Assembly (NCBI RefSeq): GCF_900110995.1 | Contig: NZ_FOJF01000003.1 | Location: 744,001-808,000, forward strand | DNA length: 64,000 nt | Origin: Chitinophaga sp. YR573 | GTDB lineage: Bacteria > Bacteroidota > Bacteroidia > Chitinophagales > Chitinophagaceae | Direction of reading: 5' to 3' | Shown here: piece after piece, positions 17,083 to 26,141 of the stretch | Layout of the letters: each line of letters begins with the position of its first letter | Position numbering within the stretch: position 1 is the first letter of the stretch | Made by a program: the position numbers and the translations under genes | The notes under the pieces: model-generated | The model's input: only the letters and a program-made list of their open reading frames with translations | Told to the model about the DNA's origin: nothing | Databases searched by the model: none

Positions 17083-17188
17083 GGCTCTAAGTTTTAGTGA
17101 AGAAAAATATGTATAATCTAACAGCTAAAATCCTGCTCTTTTTGTCAATATTTTCTATATGGTTAATTTACAGTACTTTACGTGAGTG

Positions 17189-17206
17189 TTCAATATACGT
17201 ATTGAA
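17189..17206. promoter_or_regulatory. Inverted repeat upstream of cheR
   Basis: TTCAATA (17189-17195) and TATTGAA (17200-17206) are separated by four bases, 135 bases before the CheR start. It may be an operator; nothing else supports this. Confidence 0.3.
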
Positions 17207-17341
17207 TATTAAATAGATGCTTTTGTGGAAATTTCACTGCAATCAGCGTATCTCTAAGTTATAAAATGCTTATAGTAAATCACAGAAAACTTTGCGAAAT
17301 TACATCAGGCTGAATAATTGTAGCATACTGTTATAAGAACA

Positions 17342-18172
17342 ATGGAAAGTGTACATCACATAAAAGACGAGGAAATTGCTGTACTGCTGAACGATCTGTT
17401 AGAACAATACGGGTATGATTTCACGGATTATTCGTTTGCTTCTGTTAAACGCCGTTTACAAAGGGTATACACTACCGACCGCTTCCCCAGTTTTGCCGAA
17501 TTCCGGTATAGAGTGAAGTCGGACCCTGTTTATCTCACCTACCTCATGGAGCAGATAACGGTGAATGTGACTGAAATGTTCCGCGATCCCGGCTTTTTCA
17601 TGACCTTACGCAAAAGTGTATTGCCGGTACTGGCTACTTATCCCTTTATCCGCATCTGGCATGCCGGATGTTCTACAGGAGAGGAGGTGTATTCCATGGC
17701 TATTTTACTACAGGAAATGAATCTGCTGCATAAAGCGGTGATTTATGCCACAGATATCAATGAAACCGTGCTGGAAAGAGCCAGGAAAGGCATTTTTCCC
17801 CTGGCTCATATGCAGCAATATTCCCAAAACTATCAGCAGTCGGGTGGGCAGCGGGATTTCTCAGAATATTACGCCGCCAATTATGAATATGCGAAGTTCT
17901 CCGAAAAACTGAGTACCAAGATCATTTTCGCGGCGCATAACCTGGTAACAGATCGTTCATTCAATGAGTTTCAACTGATTGTATGCCGGAATACGTTAAT
18001 TTACTTCAATAAAGATTTACAGGATAAAGTGTTACACCTGTTCAGTGATAGCCTGGAACAATTGGGCTTCCTGGCGCTTGGTGCAAAGGAAACACTTCGT
18101 TTTACAACTGCAGCCCCGTTATTTAAACCTGTAGCGCAAAAGGAAAAAATCTGGAGAAAAATATCAACATGA
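17342..18172 (+). CDS. cheR: CheR-type protein-glutamate methyltransferase
   Basis: This 276-residue protein has an N-terminal CheR helical domain (about 10-70) and a SAM-binding domain. Family motifs are NVTEMFRD (75-82), WHAGCSTGEEVYSMA (106-120), the ATDIN acidic loop, and VCRNTLIYFN. CheR methylates glutamates of chemoreceptors with S-adenosylmethionine. No receptor gene is near, and in Bacteroidota such stand-alone pairs often accompany sensor kinases. It overlaps the next gene by four bases, so the two are translationally coupled. Confidence 0.9.
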   Translation: MESVHHIKDEEIAVLLNDLLEQYGYDFTDYSFASVKRRLQRVYTTDRFPSFAEFRYRVKSDPVYLTYLMEQITVNVTEMFRDPGFFMTLRKSVLPVLATYPFIRIWHAGCSTGEEVYSMAILLQEMNLLHKAVIYATDINETVLERARKGIFPLAHMQQYSQNYQQSGGQRDFSEYYAANYEYAKFSEKLSTKIIFAAHNLVTDRSFNEFQLIVCRNTLIYFNKDLQDKVLHLFSDSLEQLGFLALGAKETLRFTTAAPLFKPVAQKEKIWRKIST

Positions 18173-18735
18173 CATCGCTCCCTAAACTCCTTGTTATCGG
18201 AGGATCTGCCGGTAGCCTGGATGTATTGCTAAGGCTATTACCATCGCTGGATAACAGCTGGCCTTTATCAATGATTATCGTACTTCACCGGAAGAACGAC
18301 AGTGATTCCCTGTTAACAGAATTGCTGGCCTCAAGGACGAAATTAGCGGTGAAAGAAGCGGAAGAGAAGGATGTGCTGATGCCTGGTGTAATCTATATAA
18401 CACCTTCGGACTATCACCTGCTTATAGAACGGGATGGTTCCCTCACACTGGATGATTCTGAAAAGGTAAATTACAGCAGGCCAAGTATTGATGTAACATT
18501 TGCGTCTGCTGCGGAAGTATTTGGTGACCGGCTGTATTGTATCCTGCTTTCCGGGGCTAATATGGATGGTGCCGAAGGACTGGCAACTGCCCGGGAACTG
18601 GGGGCTTTTACTGCTGTGCAGGACCCTGAAGAAGCTGAAGTATCTTTTATGCCAAGGCATGCCCTGAATAGTATTGCTGTTGACAGGGTATTGACGATGC
18701 AGGAAATGATAACATTTGTAAAATCATTGGAATAG
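18169..18735 (+). CDS. cheB: CheB-type methylesterase, catalytic domain only
   Basis: This protein of 188 residues consists only of the CheB effector domain; the usual N-terminal receiver is absent. The catalytic triad is visible: Ser13 in GGSAGS, His40 in VLHR and Asp133 in GANMDGAEG. It would remove methyl groups (or deamidate) on receptor-like proteins. Without a receiver its activity cannot be switched by its own phosphorylation. The adjacent convergent receiver-kinase hybrid may supply that input, which is an inference from position. Confidence 0.9.
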   Translation: MTSLPKLLVIGGSAGSLDVLLRLLPSLDNSWPLSMIIVLHRKNDSDSLLTELLASRTKLAVKEAEEKDVLMPGVIYITPSDYHLLIERDGSLTLDDSEKVNYSRPSIDVTFASAAEVFGDRLYCILLSGANMDGAEGLATARELGAFTAVQDPEEAEVSFMPRHALNSIAVDRVLTMQEMITFVKSLE

Positions 18736-18738
18736 GAA

Positions 18739-18779
18739 TGATTTTTTGTGATGGTGCTTCACCCTGCACCCAAAAATCA
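18739..18779. terminator. Bidirectional hairpin between convergent signalling genes
   Basis: TGATTTTTTG pairs with CAAAAATCA and an inner GGTGC pairs with GCACC. T-runs lie within the arms, so it could end transcripts from both sides. Confidence 0.5.
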
Positions 18780-18786
18780 AACTGAA

Positions 18787-20352
18787 TCATTGCTCTATTG
18801 GTAATACCATGATAAAAGTAGCACCTTCATTTTCTTTACTATGTGCACTGATAATCCCCTGATGTTTTTCCACCACCTTCTTTGCAATCGCTAAACCAAT
18901 CCCGGTCCCTTCATAAGCCTCACTGCCATGTAAACGCTGGAACAGGTTAAAGATCTTTGGCAGATACATCTCATTAAACCCAATCCCGTTATCTGTGATC
19001 GTAATCCGGCAGTAAGGTCCTTCTGCAGCAACCTCGCTCTCAAACTCCTTATGTGCCACCCTTTCTCCTTTCACCTGGATAATGGGTTTTACACCTTCAC
19101 GGGTAAACTTCAACGCATTGCTGATGATATTCTGGAATGCCTGTCTAAGCTGCCCGGGAATAGCATGTAATGCAGGCATATCCTGCACAGTAATCTCTGC
19201 ATTTGTATCCTGTACAGACAATTCAAGATCAACCAGTATTTCGTTGATAGTTGCGTTCACATCTACCAGTTCAAAATTATCCCCGGCAGAGAGGCGCGAA
19301 TATCTTAACAGATCATTGATCAGCTTCGTCATTCTTTCAGAAGAGCCTACAATACGTTCCATATAGCCCAATGCATCCGGATTGGTACCCAGGTGCCGAT
19401 CGCGTAATATGGTACCGAAAAGCTGGATTTTACGCAGTGGTTCTTTGAGGTCATGAGAGGCCACAGAGGCAAACTGTTGCAGCTCGTGGTTACTGGCTTC
19501 CAGTGCCTGATTCATCTCCTGTAGTTCCTGGGTACGTTCCACCACCCGTTGCTCCAGGATCTCATTCGCCTGTTTCTGATGGGCAATATCCGTGAACGTG
19601 CCTACCCATTTAATGATACGGCCATCTTCTTCCAGTGGAATTACCCGTAAGAGGTGACAACGAAAATGATTATGGATTCTATGATGGAGATAGACTTCTT
19701 TTTCTACAGGCAAACCTGCCTTCACTGCATTATCCCATACAAAAATAGGGTGCTGGTCCTGGTTGAATGTTTCAGGGAATTTATCCAGAGATGTGGAATA
19801 ATGGAACCAGTAACGGTTCGCATATTCTACAGCCCCATCTGCACGGGCTGTAAAAGCCACCTGTGGCAGGGATTCCAGAATGGAATGCTGCTCCTGTACT
19901 TTAGCATTGAGGGCGGCCTGCGCCTGTTTACGCACTTCAACTTCCTGCTGAAGATTCGCGTGCATGGCCTGTAACTGCCTGTTCTGTTCGTATAATTTGA
20001 TGAATGTTTTTACTTTTAAGAGTAAGATATCGGGGTCTACGGGTTTGGTAATGTAATCCAATCCACCTGATGCATATCCTTTGGCAATGAATTTTTTGTC
20101 TTTATTAGCAGCAGAGAGAAACAGGATAGGTACATCTTTGGCTTTGCTGTAGCCGGAGATCGTCTCTGCTACTTCGAAGCCGTCCATACTGGGCATTTGT
20201 ACATCCAGTATGATCAATGCGTAATTATTCTTCAGGATTTTCTTTAATGCCTCTTCTCCGGAAAGGGCAGTATCAACTTCAAAATCGTGTAATTCGAGTG
20301 TTTTCCTTAACGAAAGAATATTTTCCGGCTTATCGTCGACAATTAATATCAT
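18787..20352 (-). CDS. Response regulator-PAS-histidine kinase hybrid
   Basis: This protein of 521 residues is cytoplasmic, with no membrane helix. Domain order: receiver (1-120) with phospho-acceptor Asp50 in LDVQMP and Lys103 in KPVD; a coiled-coil linker (about 120-155); a PAS/PAC domain (about 155-260); a second coiled coil; HisKA with His300 in ASHDLKEP; and HATPase with N, G1 (DNGIGF) and G2 (GTGIGLA) boxes. The N-terminal receiver suggests it is controlled by another kinase. It is convergent with cheR-cheB and may work with them. Confidence 0.9.
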   Translation of the reverse strand: MILIVDDKPENILSLRKTLELHDFEVDTALSGEEALKKILKNNYALIILDVQMPSMDGFEVAETISGYSKAKDVPILFLSAANKDKKFIAKGYASGGLDYITKPVDPDILLLKVKTFIKLYEQNRQLQAMHANLQQEVEVRKQAQAALNAKVQEQHSILESLPQVAFTARADGAVEYANRYWFHYSTSLDKFPETFNQDQHPIFVWDNAVKAGLPVEKEVYLHHRIHNHFRCHLLRVIPLEEDGRIIKWVGTFTDIAHQKQANEILEQRVVERTQELQEMNQALEASNHELQQFASVASHDLKEPLRKIQLFGTILRDRHLGTNPDALGYMERIVGSSERMTKLINDLLRYSRLSAGDNFELVDVNATINEILVDLELSVQDTNAEITVQDMPALHAIPGQLRQAFQNIISNALKFTREGVKPIIQVKGERVAHKEFESEVAAEGPYCRITITDNGIGFNEMYLPKIFNLFQRLHGSEAYEGTGIGLAIAKKVVEKHQGIISAHSKENEGATFIMVLPIEQ

Positions 20353-20399
20353 TCTTTTCTAAATATAAATGGCGATAGGGATACCTCAAAAATCAAGCT

Positions 20400-20431
20400 A
20401 AAAAGGGAACTCCGTGAGAAGTTCCCTTTTT
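20400..20431 (-). terminator. Terminator of the suf operon
   Basis: AAAAGGGAACT (20401-20411) pairs with AGTTCCCTTTT (20420-20430); on the minus strand it ends in a T-run. It is two bases after the sufT stop. Confidence 0.85.
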
Positions 20432-20432
20432 A

Positions 20433-20738
20433 TTACAAAAAGCCTAATTCTAATTTGGCTTCTTCGCTCATCATATCTTTAGTCCAGGGGGGATCAAAAG
20501 TAAGTGTTACATCCACATCAGAAACTTCTTCTATCTCCTTTACTTTTTCCTCTACTTCACGTACAATATCTCCTGCTACAGGGCAGGCTGGTGCTGTAAG
20601 TGTCATGGTGATGCCAACGCGGTTATTATCACCTATCCTGATTTCATATACAAGTCCTAACTCGTAAATATTAACCGGGATTTCAGGATCATGTACAGTC
20701 CTCAGTACTTCTTCTATTTTATCTCTTAAATCGCTCAT
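20433..20738 (-). CDS. SufT-like MIP18/DUF59 Fe-S assembly factor
   Basis: This 101-residue protein is a stand-alone MIP18 (DUF59) domain, the family of SufT, PaaD and eukaryotic CIAO2. The conserved features are DPEIPVNIYELGLVY (17-31) and Cys52 in TAPACP. Such proteins help insert or mature Fe-S clusters in target proteins. It is the last gene of the suf operon and overlaps sufE by four bases, so it is translated in coupling with it. Confidence 0.88.
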   Translation of the reverse strand: MSDLRDKIEEVLRTVHDPEIPVNIYELGLVYEIRIGDNNRVGITMTLTAPACPVAGDIVREVEEKVKEIEEVSDVDVTLTFDPPWTKDMMSEEAKLELGFL

Positions 20739-21181
20739 AATTCCGTGCCGTTTTTTTGTGATTGAGAAGTTGCCTGGTAAGCAAAAGCATACATTTTCAT
20801 CTGCTTCAGCATACTTAACAGGCCGTTGGATCGGGTAGGGGACAGATGACTGGTAAGACCTATTGCCTCAATAAAATACAGGTCTGCTTCTGTAATTTCC
20901 TTTGGTGTATGATTGGATAATACATTTACCATCAGGCTGATCAGCCCTTTGGTAATTACTGCATCACTATCCGCTGTAAATACCAGTTTACCACCGGTCA
21001 TTTCAGTATGTAACCACACCTGCGACTGGCAACCTTTTATCAGGTTATCCGGTGTTTTATACTTTTCATCTATCAGTGGTAAATCTTTTCCAAGCTGGAT
21101 AATATACTCGTATTTGTCCATCCAGTTTTCCATGAAGGAGAAATCCGATATCAGTTCGTCCTGTGTTTCTTTGATAGTCAT
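20735..21181 (-). CDS. sufE: SufE-like sulfur acceptor
   Basis: This protein of 148 residues matches SufE: it accepts persulfide sulfur from the cysteine desulfurase and passes it to SufBCD. The acceptor Cys51 lies in LIKGCQSQVWL, the family signature, and LTSHLSPTRSNGL near the end is also typical. It is seven bases downstream of sufS. Length is normal for the family. Confidence 0.92.
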   Translation of the reverse strand: MTIKETQDELISDFSFMENWMDKYEYIIQLGKDLPLIDEKYKTPDNLIKGCQSQVWLHTEMTGGKLVFTADSDAVITKGLISLMVNVLSNHTPKEITEADLYFIEAIGLTSHLSPTRSNGLLSMLKQMKMYAFAYQATSQSQKNGTEL

Positions 21182-21188
21182 AGTCCCA

Positions 21189-22436
21189 TTATCTTAACAT
21201 GGAAGCAGCTTTCTGAATACCTGCTACCAGTTTATCAATATCTTCCATTGTTGTATACATTGCAAAAGAGGCGCGTACGGTGCCCGGAATACAAAACTCA
21301 GTCATCACCGGTTCTGCGCAATGATGTCCTGTACGGATAGCGATACCCTGCTTATCCAGCAGTTCTCCCAGATCGTACGGATGAATATCATCTATCAGGA
21401 AAGAGATAGCGCCGGTCTTCTTCTTAGCCTGGCCTATAAAGCGCAGACCCTGTACTTCCTGTAAACGTTGCGTGGCATATTCCATCAGTTGCTCTTCCCA
21501 TTGCTGCACATTTTCTATACCTGCTTTCTGCAGATATTCTACTGCTGTGCCTAATGCAATCGCACCACTGATATCCGGTGTACCGGCTTCAAACTTATAC
21601 GGCAGTACGTTGTAAATTGTTTTGGCAAAAGTAACGGTCTTGATCATATCTCCACCACCCTGATAAGGAGGCAGTTTATCCAGCCATTCTTCTTTGCCAT
21701 ATAGTACACCAATACCGGTAGGACCGTATAATTTATGTCCGGAGAATACCAGGAAATCTACGTCCAGTTCCTGTACATCCACCGGCATATGTTGTATGGC
21801 CTGCGCAGCATCTAATAATACAGGGATATTACGGGCATGTGCCTGAGCGATGATCTCGTGTACAGGATTCACGGTACCTAATGCGTTAGACACCCAGGTA
21901 ACAGCAATGATCTTTACACGGTCATTCAGCAAAGCAGAAAACTGGTCCATCAGTAATTCACCCTGTTCATTCATAGGGATTACCTGTAACTCAGCGCCTC
22001 TGTCTTCACACATGATCTGCCAGGGAACGATATTGGAGTGATGCTCCATCGCAGATACCAGCACGATATCTCCCGGTTTGATGACGCCACGTCCGTAAGA
22101 GTTAGCCACCAGATTAATACCATCGGTAGTGCCTTTGGTAAAGATGACTTCTTCCGGTTTACGTGCATTGATAAAGCCGGCTATAGTTTTACGGGAACCT
22201 TCGTATGCATCTGTAGCAAGCTGGCTAAGGTGATGCACACCGCGGTGTACGTTGCTGTTGATGGTAGTGTAGTATTGTTCCAGGGCATCCAGAACAACCT
22301 GTGGTTTCTGCGTGGTAGCCGCATTGTCAAGATATACCAGCGGGATGCCGTATACCTTTTCCTGTAACAGCGGGAAATCCCTTCTGATCTTCTCTACATC
22401 CAATGCCGGAACAGTTATGTCGGGTACGTGTTGCAT
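21189..22436 (-). CDS. sufS: Cysteine desulfurase SufS
   Basis: This protein of 415 residues is a PLP enzyme that removes sulfur from cysteine as a persulfide for Fe-S cluster building. The PLP Lys235 is in FSGHKLYGPTG; the active-site Cys373 is in RTGHHCAEP, the short-loop form of the SufS/CsdA class that needs SufE. LDNAATTQKP (36-45) is the usual start of the fold. It is separated from the upstream sufD by 89 bases containing a strong hairpin, the largest gap in the operon. Confidence 0.95.
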   Translation of the reverse strand: MQHVPDITVPALDVEKIRRDFPLLQEKVYGIPLVYLDNAATTQKPQVVLDALEQYYTTINSNVHRGVHHLSQLATDAYEGSRKTIAGFINARKPEEVIFTKGTTDGINLVANSYGRGVIKPGDIVLVSAMEHHSNIVPWQIMCEDRGAELQVIPMNEQGELLMDQFSALLNDRVKIIAVTWVSNALGTVNPVHEIIAQAHARNIPVLLDAAQAIQHMPVDVQELDVDFLVFSGHKLYGPTGIGVLYGKEEWLDKLPPYQGGGDMIKTVTFAKTIYNVLPYKFEAGTPDISGAIALGTAVEYLQKAGIENVQQWEEQLMEYATQRLQEVQGLRFIGQAKKKTGAISFLIDDIHPYDLGELLDKQGIAIRTGHHCAEPVMTEFCIPGTVRASFAMYTTMEDIDKLVAGIQKAASMLR

Positions 22437-22465
22437 AATGAGTGTTATTATTTCTCTGATACATT

Positions 22466-22499
22466 TGAGGTCATCCAGGTATGAACCCGGATGACCTCA
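22466..22499 (-). promoter_or_regulatory. Intra-operon hairpin between sufD and sufS
   Basis: Perfect 11-bp arms (TGAGGTCATCC and its complement), with further pairing GGT/ACC inside. On the minus strand it is not followed by a T-run, so it is not a classical terminator; it may stabilise mRNA or mark a processing site. Confidence 0.6.
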
Positions 22500-22525
22500 T
22501 ACAAAGATCGTAATTTCTTACTTAA

Positions 22526-23848
22526 TTAATTGTTGATAGCGCCGGATACATACTTGCGGATCTTCTCAGAAAGGAAGTCCTGCAATGCCGGGATATGCAC
22601 CTGGTCTGTAATGTCAAACGCAAAAGCGTTTACCAGCAGGGTCTTCGCAGCTTCTTCGCCAATACCGCGGGAACGCAGGTAGAACAAAGATTCTTCGCTG
22701 AAACGGCCTACAGTGAAACCATGGCTGCATTTCACATCATCCGCATATATTTCTAACTGCGGTTGTGAGTTGATGCTTGCCTTTTCGCTCATCAGCAGGT
22801 TGTTGTTCTGCTGGAAAGCGTTGGTTTTCTGTGCATCCTGGTGTACATGGATCTTACCGGTGAAAACACCATTGGAGTTATCCAGTAACACGCCTTTGTA
22901 CAGTTCATTACTGTTACAGTTAGGCACCAGGTGATCAACGAATGTATGGTTATCTACATGTTGCTCATCGGTAGCCAGGTAAAGGCCATGCAGGTTTGTT
23001 TCTGTATTGCTGCCGGTGAGTGCTACACTCAGGTTATTGCGTGTAAGCTCTGCGGAAGGCAGGGTGAAGTTGAAGTGATGGTAACGGCTGTCTGCCTTCT
23101 GTACGGTAGAAGTATGATAAATATGACGGCTGTTCTTTTCACTGCTCTGCAGGTTGTAATGCCACAGCTCTGCATTTTCTTCCAGTATTATTTCAGTAAC
23201 ACTGTTTACAAAAGCGATGGCTGTTTCATTCATGCCTACGGAAGATTCTACAATCTCCAGTGTAGCACCTTTATGCAGCACCAGCAGGTGGCGGGGCTGT
23301 ATGAAAGCGTTTTCTGCGGTAGTGTAGATATGGATGATGTGCAGGGGTTTATCCAGGCTGGCATTCTGGCCAGCTTCGATAAAGAGACCGTCTGCAAACA
23401 GGGCCGCATTCAACGCAGCAAAAGGCTGTTGTTGCAGGTGCGGGTGTTTATCAAACCATAACTGTAATTGAGTATTGTTAGCTGCATCGCTGAGTTTGGA
23501 GATGGTGATCTTTCCTTCAGCAGGCAGTTTGGATAATGCAATTTGCAGGCGTCCGTTCACCAGTACAGCAGTGTAGCTGTCCAGTTGAGGGATTTTGGTA
23601 TTTACTGTTTTCAGTTGTTCAGCGGTGATAGTACCTTCTTCCTGAGCTAAGGAAAAAGAATCCTTCAGAAAGCGTTGTATATTGGTATAGCGCCATTCTT
23701 CTGTTTTCACAGAAGGCAGACCCAATGCCCTGAACCGGCTGAAAGCCAGCTGGCGTGCAGGAAGGATCGCATTATCTGCGTCTTCTCTCAGCTCTGGCCC
23801 CGGCAGCCCGTTTGATATAAAGTCGAAAAATGATTTGTCGCTGGTCAT
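22526..23848 (-). CDS. sufD: Fe-S assembly scaffold protein SufD
   Basis: This protein of 440 residues is the SufB-like partner in the SufBC2D scaffold. An N-terminal helical part (LPSVKTEEWRYTNIQRFLKD, about 43-62) leads into the long right-handed beta-helix, and the C-terminal CSHGFTVGRFSEESLFYLRSRG (about 372-393) carries the conserved Cys and His used in cluster assembly. It is 14 bases downstream of sufC. Length and order are normal. Confidence 0.93.
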   Translation of the reverse strand: MTSDKSFFDFISNGLPGPELREDADNAILPARQLAFSRFRALGLPSVKTEEWRYTNIQRFLKDSFSLAQEEGTITAEQLKTVNTKIPQLDSYTAVLVNGRLQIALSKLPAEGKITISKLSDAANNTQLQLWFDKHPHLQQQPFAALNAALFADGLFIEAGQNASLDKPLHIIHIYTTAENAFIQPRHLLVLHKGATLEIVESSVGMNETAIAFVNSVTEIILEENAELWHYNLQSSEKNSRHIYHTSTVQKADSRYHHFNFTLPSAELTRNNLSVALTGSNTETNLHGLYLATDEQHVDNHTFVDHLVPNCNSNELYKGVLLDNSNGVFTGKIHVHQDAQKTNAFQQNNNLLMSEKASINSQPQLEIYADDVKCSHGFTVGRFSEESLFYLRSRGIGEEAAKTLLVNAFAFDITDQVHIPALQDFLSEKIRKYVSGAINN

Positions 23849-23862
23849 GTTCTGGTTAAGTG

Positions 23863-24627
23863 TTAAACGGATTCTTTCTGGTGTACCTCTTCTTTCAGCC
23901 AGTCGTAGCCTTTTTCTTCCAGTTCCAAAGCAAGTTCTTTGTTACCGGTCTTTACGATACGGCCATCATACAATACATGTACGAAATCCGGAACGATGTA
24001 GTCCAGCAGACGCTGATAGTGAGTAATAACCATGAAAGCCTTGTCTGCACTACGCAGTTTGTTTACACCAGCTGCAACGATACGGAGGGCATCGATATCC
24101 AGACCGGAATCCGTTTCATCCAGGATAGCCAGTTTTGGGTCCAGCATAGCCAGTTGAAATACTTCGTTACGTTTCTTTTCACCACCGGAAAAACCTTCGT
24201 TCAGAGAGCGGTTCATCAGATTGGCATTAAAGTCTACCAGCTGCTGTTTTTCCTTTGTCAGCTTCAGGAATTCCTTTGCTTCGATAGGAGCCAGGCCGTG
24301 GTAAGTCCGGATTTCATTTAAGGCAGTCTTCAGAAAATTCAGGTTAGATACACCTGGTATTTCTACGGGGTACTGGAATGCCAGGAAGATACCTTCGCGG
24401 GCACGATTTTCGGGAGAGAGATCCAGGAGGTTCTTACCTTCAAAGATGACTTCCCCTTCAGTAACCGTATAATTTTCACGACCAGCCAGTACAGAAGACA
24501 GTGAGCTTTTGCCGGAACCGTTAGGTCCCATTATAGCGTGCATCTCACCTCTTTTGATTTCCAGGTTAATGCCTTTCAGTATTTTTTTACCGTCTACTTC
24601 TGCGTGCAGATTTTTAATCGTCAGCAT
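23863..24627 (-). CDS. sufC: Fe-S assembly ATPase SufC
   Basis: This protein of 254 residues is an ABC-type ATPase that drives conformational change of SufB-SufD in the cytoplasm. Motifs: Walker A GPNGSGKS (34-41), signature FSGGE (146-150), Walker B LAILDE (166-171) and ITHYQR with the H-loop His. The FSGGEKKRNE form is specific to SufC. It lies between sufB and sufD, as in most suf operons. Confidence 0.95.
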   Translation of the reverse strand: MLTIKNLHAEVDGKKILKGINLEIKRGEMHAIMGPNGSGKSSLSSVLAGRENYTVTEGEVIFEGKNLLDLSPENRAREGIFLAFQYPVEIPGVSNLNFLKTALNEIRTYHGLAPIEAKEFLKLTKEKQQLVDFNANLMNRSLNEGFSGGEKKRNEVFQLAMLDPKLAILDETDSGLDIDALRIVAAGVNKLRSADKAFMVITHYQRLLDYIVPDFVHVLYDGRIVKTGNKELALELEEKGYDWLKEEVHQKESV

Positions 24628-24673
24628 GATATTATTTCTCTATTGTTTTTCTTGTATAAATGTTGTTGATATA

Positions 24674-26119
24674 TTACCCTACACTACCTTCCAGTGTAAT
24701 AGACAGCAGTTTCTGTGCTTCTACGGCAAACTCCATCGGGAGCTGGTTCAGCACTTCTTTCGCGTAGCCATTAACGATAAGGGCTACTGCTTTTTCTGTT
24801 TCTATACCACGTTGATTCAGGTAAAATATCTGGTCTTCCCCGATCTTGGAAGTAGTAGCCTCGTGTTCAACGGTAGCAGTACTGTTCCTTGATTCGATAT
24901 AAGGGAAGGTATGAGCGCCACAACGGTCACCTATCAGCAGGGAATCACATTGTGTGTAGTTACGTGCATTTGCAGCACGTGGTCCTACCTGTACCAGGCC
25001 ACGATAAGTATTATCGCTATGACCTGCAGAGATACCTTTGGATATGATACGGCTGCGGGTGTTTTTGCCCAGGTGATATATTTTGGTACCGGTGTCTGCG
25101 ATCTGTTTGTTACGGGTAACTGCCACAGAGTAAAATTCACCTTCAGAGTTATCGCCCTGCAGGATCACGCTGGGATATTTCCAGGTGATAGCAGATCCGG
25201 TCTCTACCTGTGTCCAGGATATTTTACTGCTGTTACCTTTGCAGATACCGCGTTTGGTAACGAAGTTGAAGATACCGCCGTTACCGTCTTTGTCACCGGG
25301 ATACCAGTTCTGTACAGTAGAGTATTTGATTTCTCCGTGGTCCAGCGCAACCAGTTCCACTACTGCGGCATGCAGCTGGTTCTCGTCGCGTTTAGGAGCA
25401 GTACAACCTTCCAGGTAGCTTACGTAGGCGCTTTCATCAGCAATGATGAGGGTACGTTCAAACTGACCGGTATTTTCTGCGTTGATACGGAAATAGGTAC
25501 TCAGCTCCATTGGGCTGCGTACTCCTTTGGGAATATATACGAAAGAACCGTCGGAGAATACGGCGGCGTTCAGTGCGGCGAAGATATTATCGGAATGAGG
25601 GACCACGGTGCCCAGGTATTTCTTTACCAGTTCAGGGTGATGTTTAACAGCTTCTCCGAAAGAGCAGAAGATAATGCCCAGTTCTTCCAGTTTGGCGCGG
25701 TAGGTGGTAGCTACGGAAACGCTGTCGAATACAACGTCTACGGCCACACCAGCCAGTACTTTTTGTTCTTTCAGTGAGATACCCAGTTTGTCGAAGGTAG
25801 CCAGCAGTTCAGGATCTACTTCATCCAGGCTGTTCAGCTTTTTCTTTTCTTTAGGAGCTGCGTAGTAAGATAATTTCTGAAGGTCCAGTTCCGGCATTTT
25901 AAAGTGCTGCCAGTTAGGGAATTTCATTTTCTTGAAAGCCGCAAAACCTTTCAGGCGCCATTCCAGCAGCCATTCCGGTTCCTGCTTTTTAGCAGAGATA
26001 AAGCGAATGGTGTCCTCATTGAGGCCAACAGGAGCGATATCCATCTCAATGTCAGTAGTAAAGCCGAACTCGTATTCCTTGTTGGCTATATCATCTATTA
26101 TTTCGTTGCTATTTCTCAT
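24674..26119 (-). CDS. sufB: Fe-S assembly scaffold protein SufB
   Basis: This protein of 481 residues has the SufB hallmarks: FVYIPKGVRSPMELSTYFRI, YLEGCTAPKRDENQLHAAVVE and the C-terminal RCGAHTFPYIE plus QLPMEFAVEAQKLL. The beta-helix holds the cysteines on which the nascent cluster is built with SufC, SufD and SufS-SufE. It is 46 bases upstream of sufC and 22 bases after sufA. Length is as expected. Confidence 0.96.
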   Translation of the reverse strand: MRNSNEIIDDIANKEYEFGFTTDIEMDIAPVGLNEDTIRFISAKKQEPEWLLEWRLKGFAAFKKMKFPNWQHFKMPELDLQKLSYYAAPKEKKKLNSLDEVDPELLATFDKLGISLKEQKVLAGVAVDVVFDSVSVATTYRAKLEELGIIFCSFGEAVKHHPELVKKYLGTVVPHSDNIFAALNAAVFSDGSFVYIPKGVRSPMELSTYFRINAENTGQFERTLIIADESAYVSYLEGCTAPKRDENQLHAAVVELVALDHGEIKYSTVQNWYPGDKDGNGGIFNFVTKRGICKGNSSKISWTQVETGSAITWKYPSVILQGDNSEGEFYSVAVTRNKQIADTGTKIYHLGKNTRSRIISKGISAGHSDNTYRGLVQVGPRAANARNYTQCDSLLIGDRCGAHTFPYIESRNSTATVEHEATTSKIGEDQIFYLNQRGIETEKAVALIVNGYAKEVLNQLPMEFAVEAQKLLSITLEGSVG

Positions 26120-26141
26120 TTTCCGAATTAGTTAATTAATG

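Noticed and set aside
20401..20430. Third copy of the CTCCGT repeat element
   Set aside because: It has AACTCCGTGAGAAGTT, not the CTCC-GTTA-GGAG core, and is explained as the suf terminator.
22931..23461. 176-codon plus-strand frame opposite sufD
   Set aside because: Antisense to a well-supported gene, no domain, no start signals.
24911..25777. 288-codon plus-strand frame opposite sufB
   Set aside because: Long but antisense to a highly conserved gene; its composition (Cys, Phe, Val rich) is typical of antisense frames.
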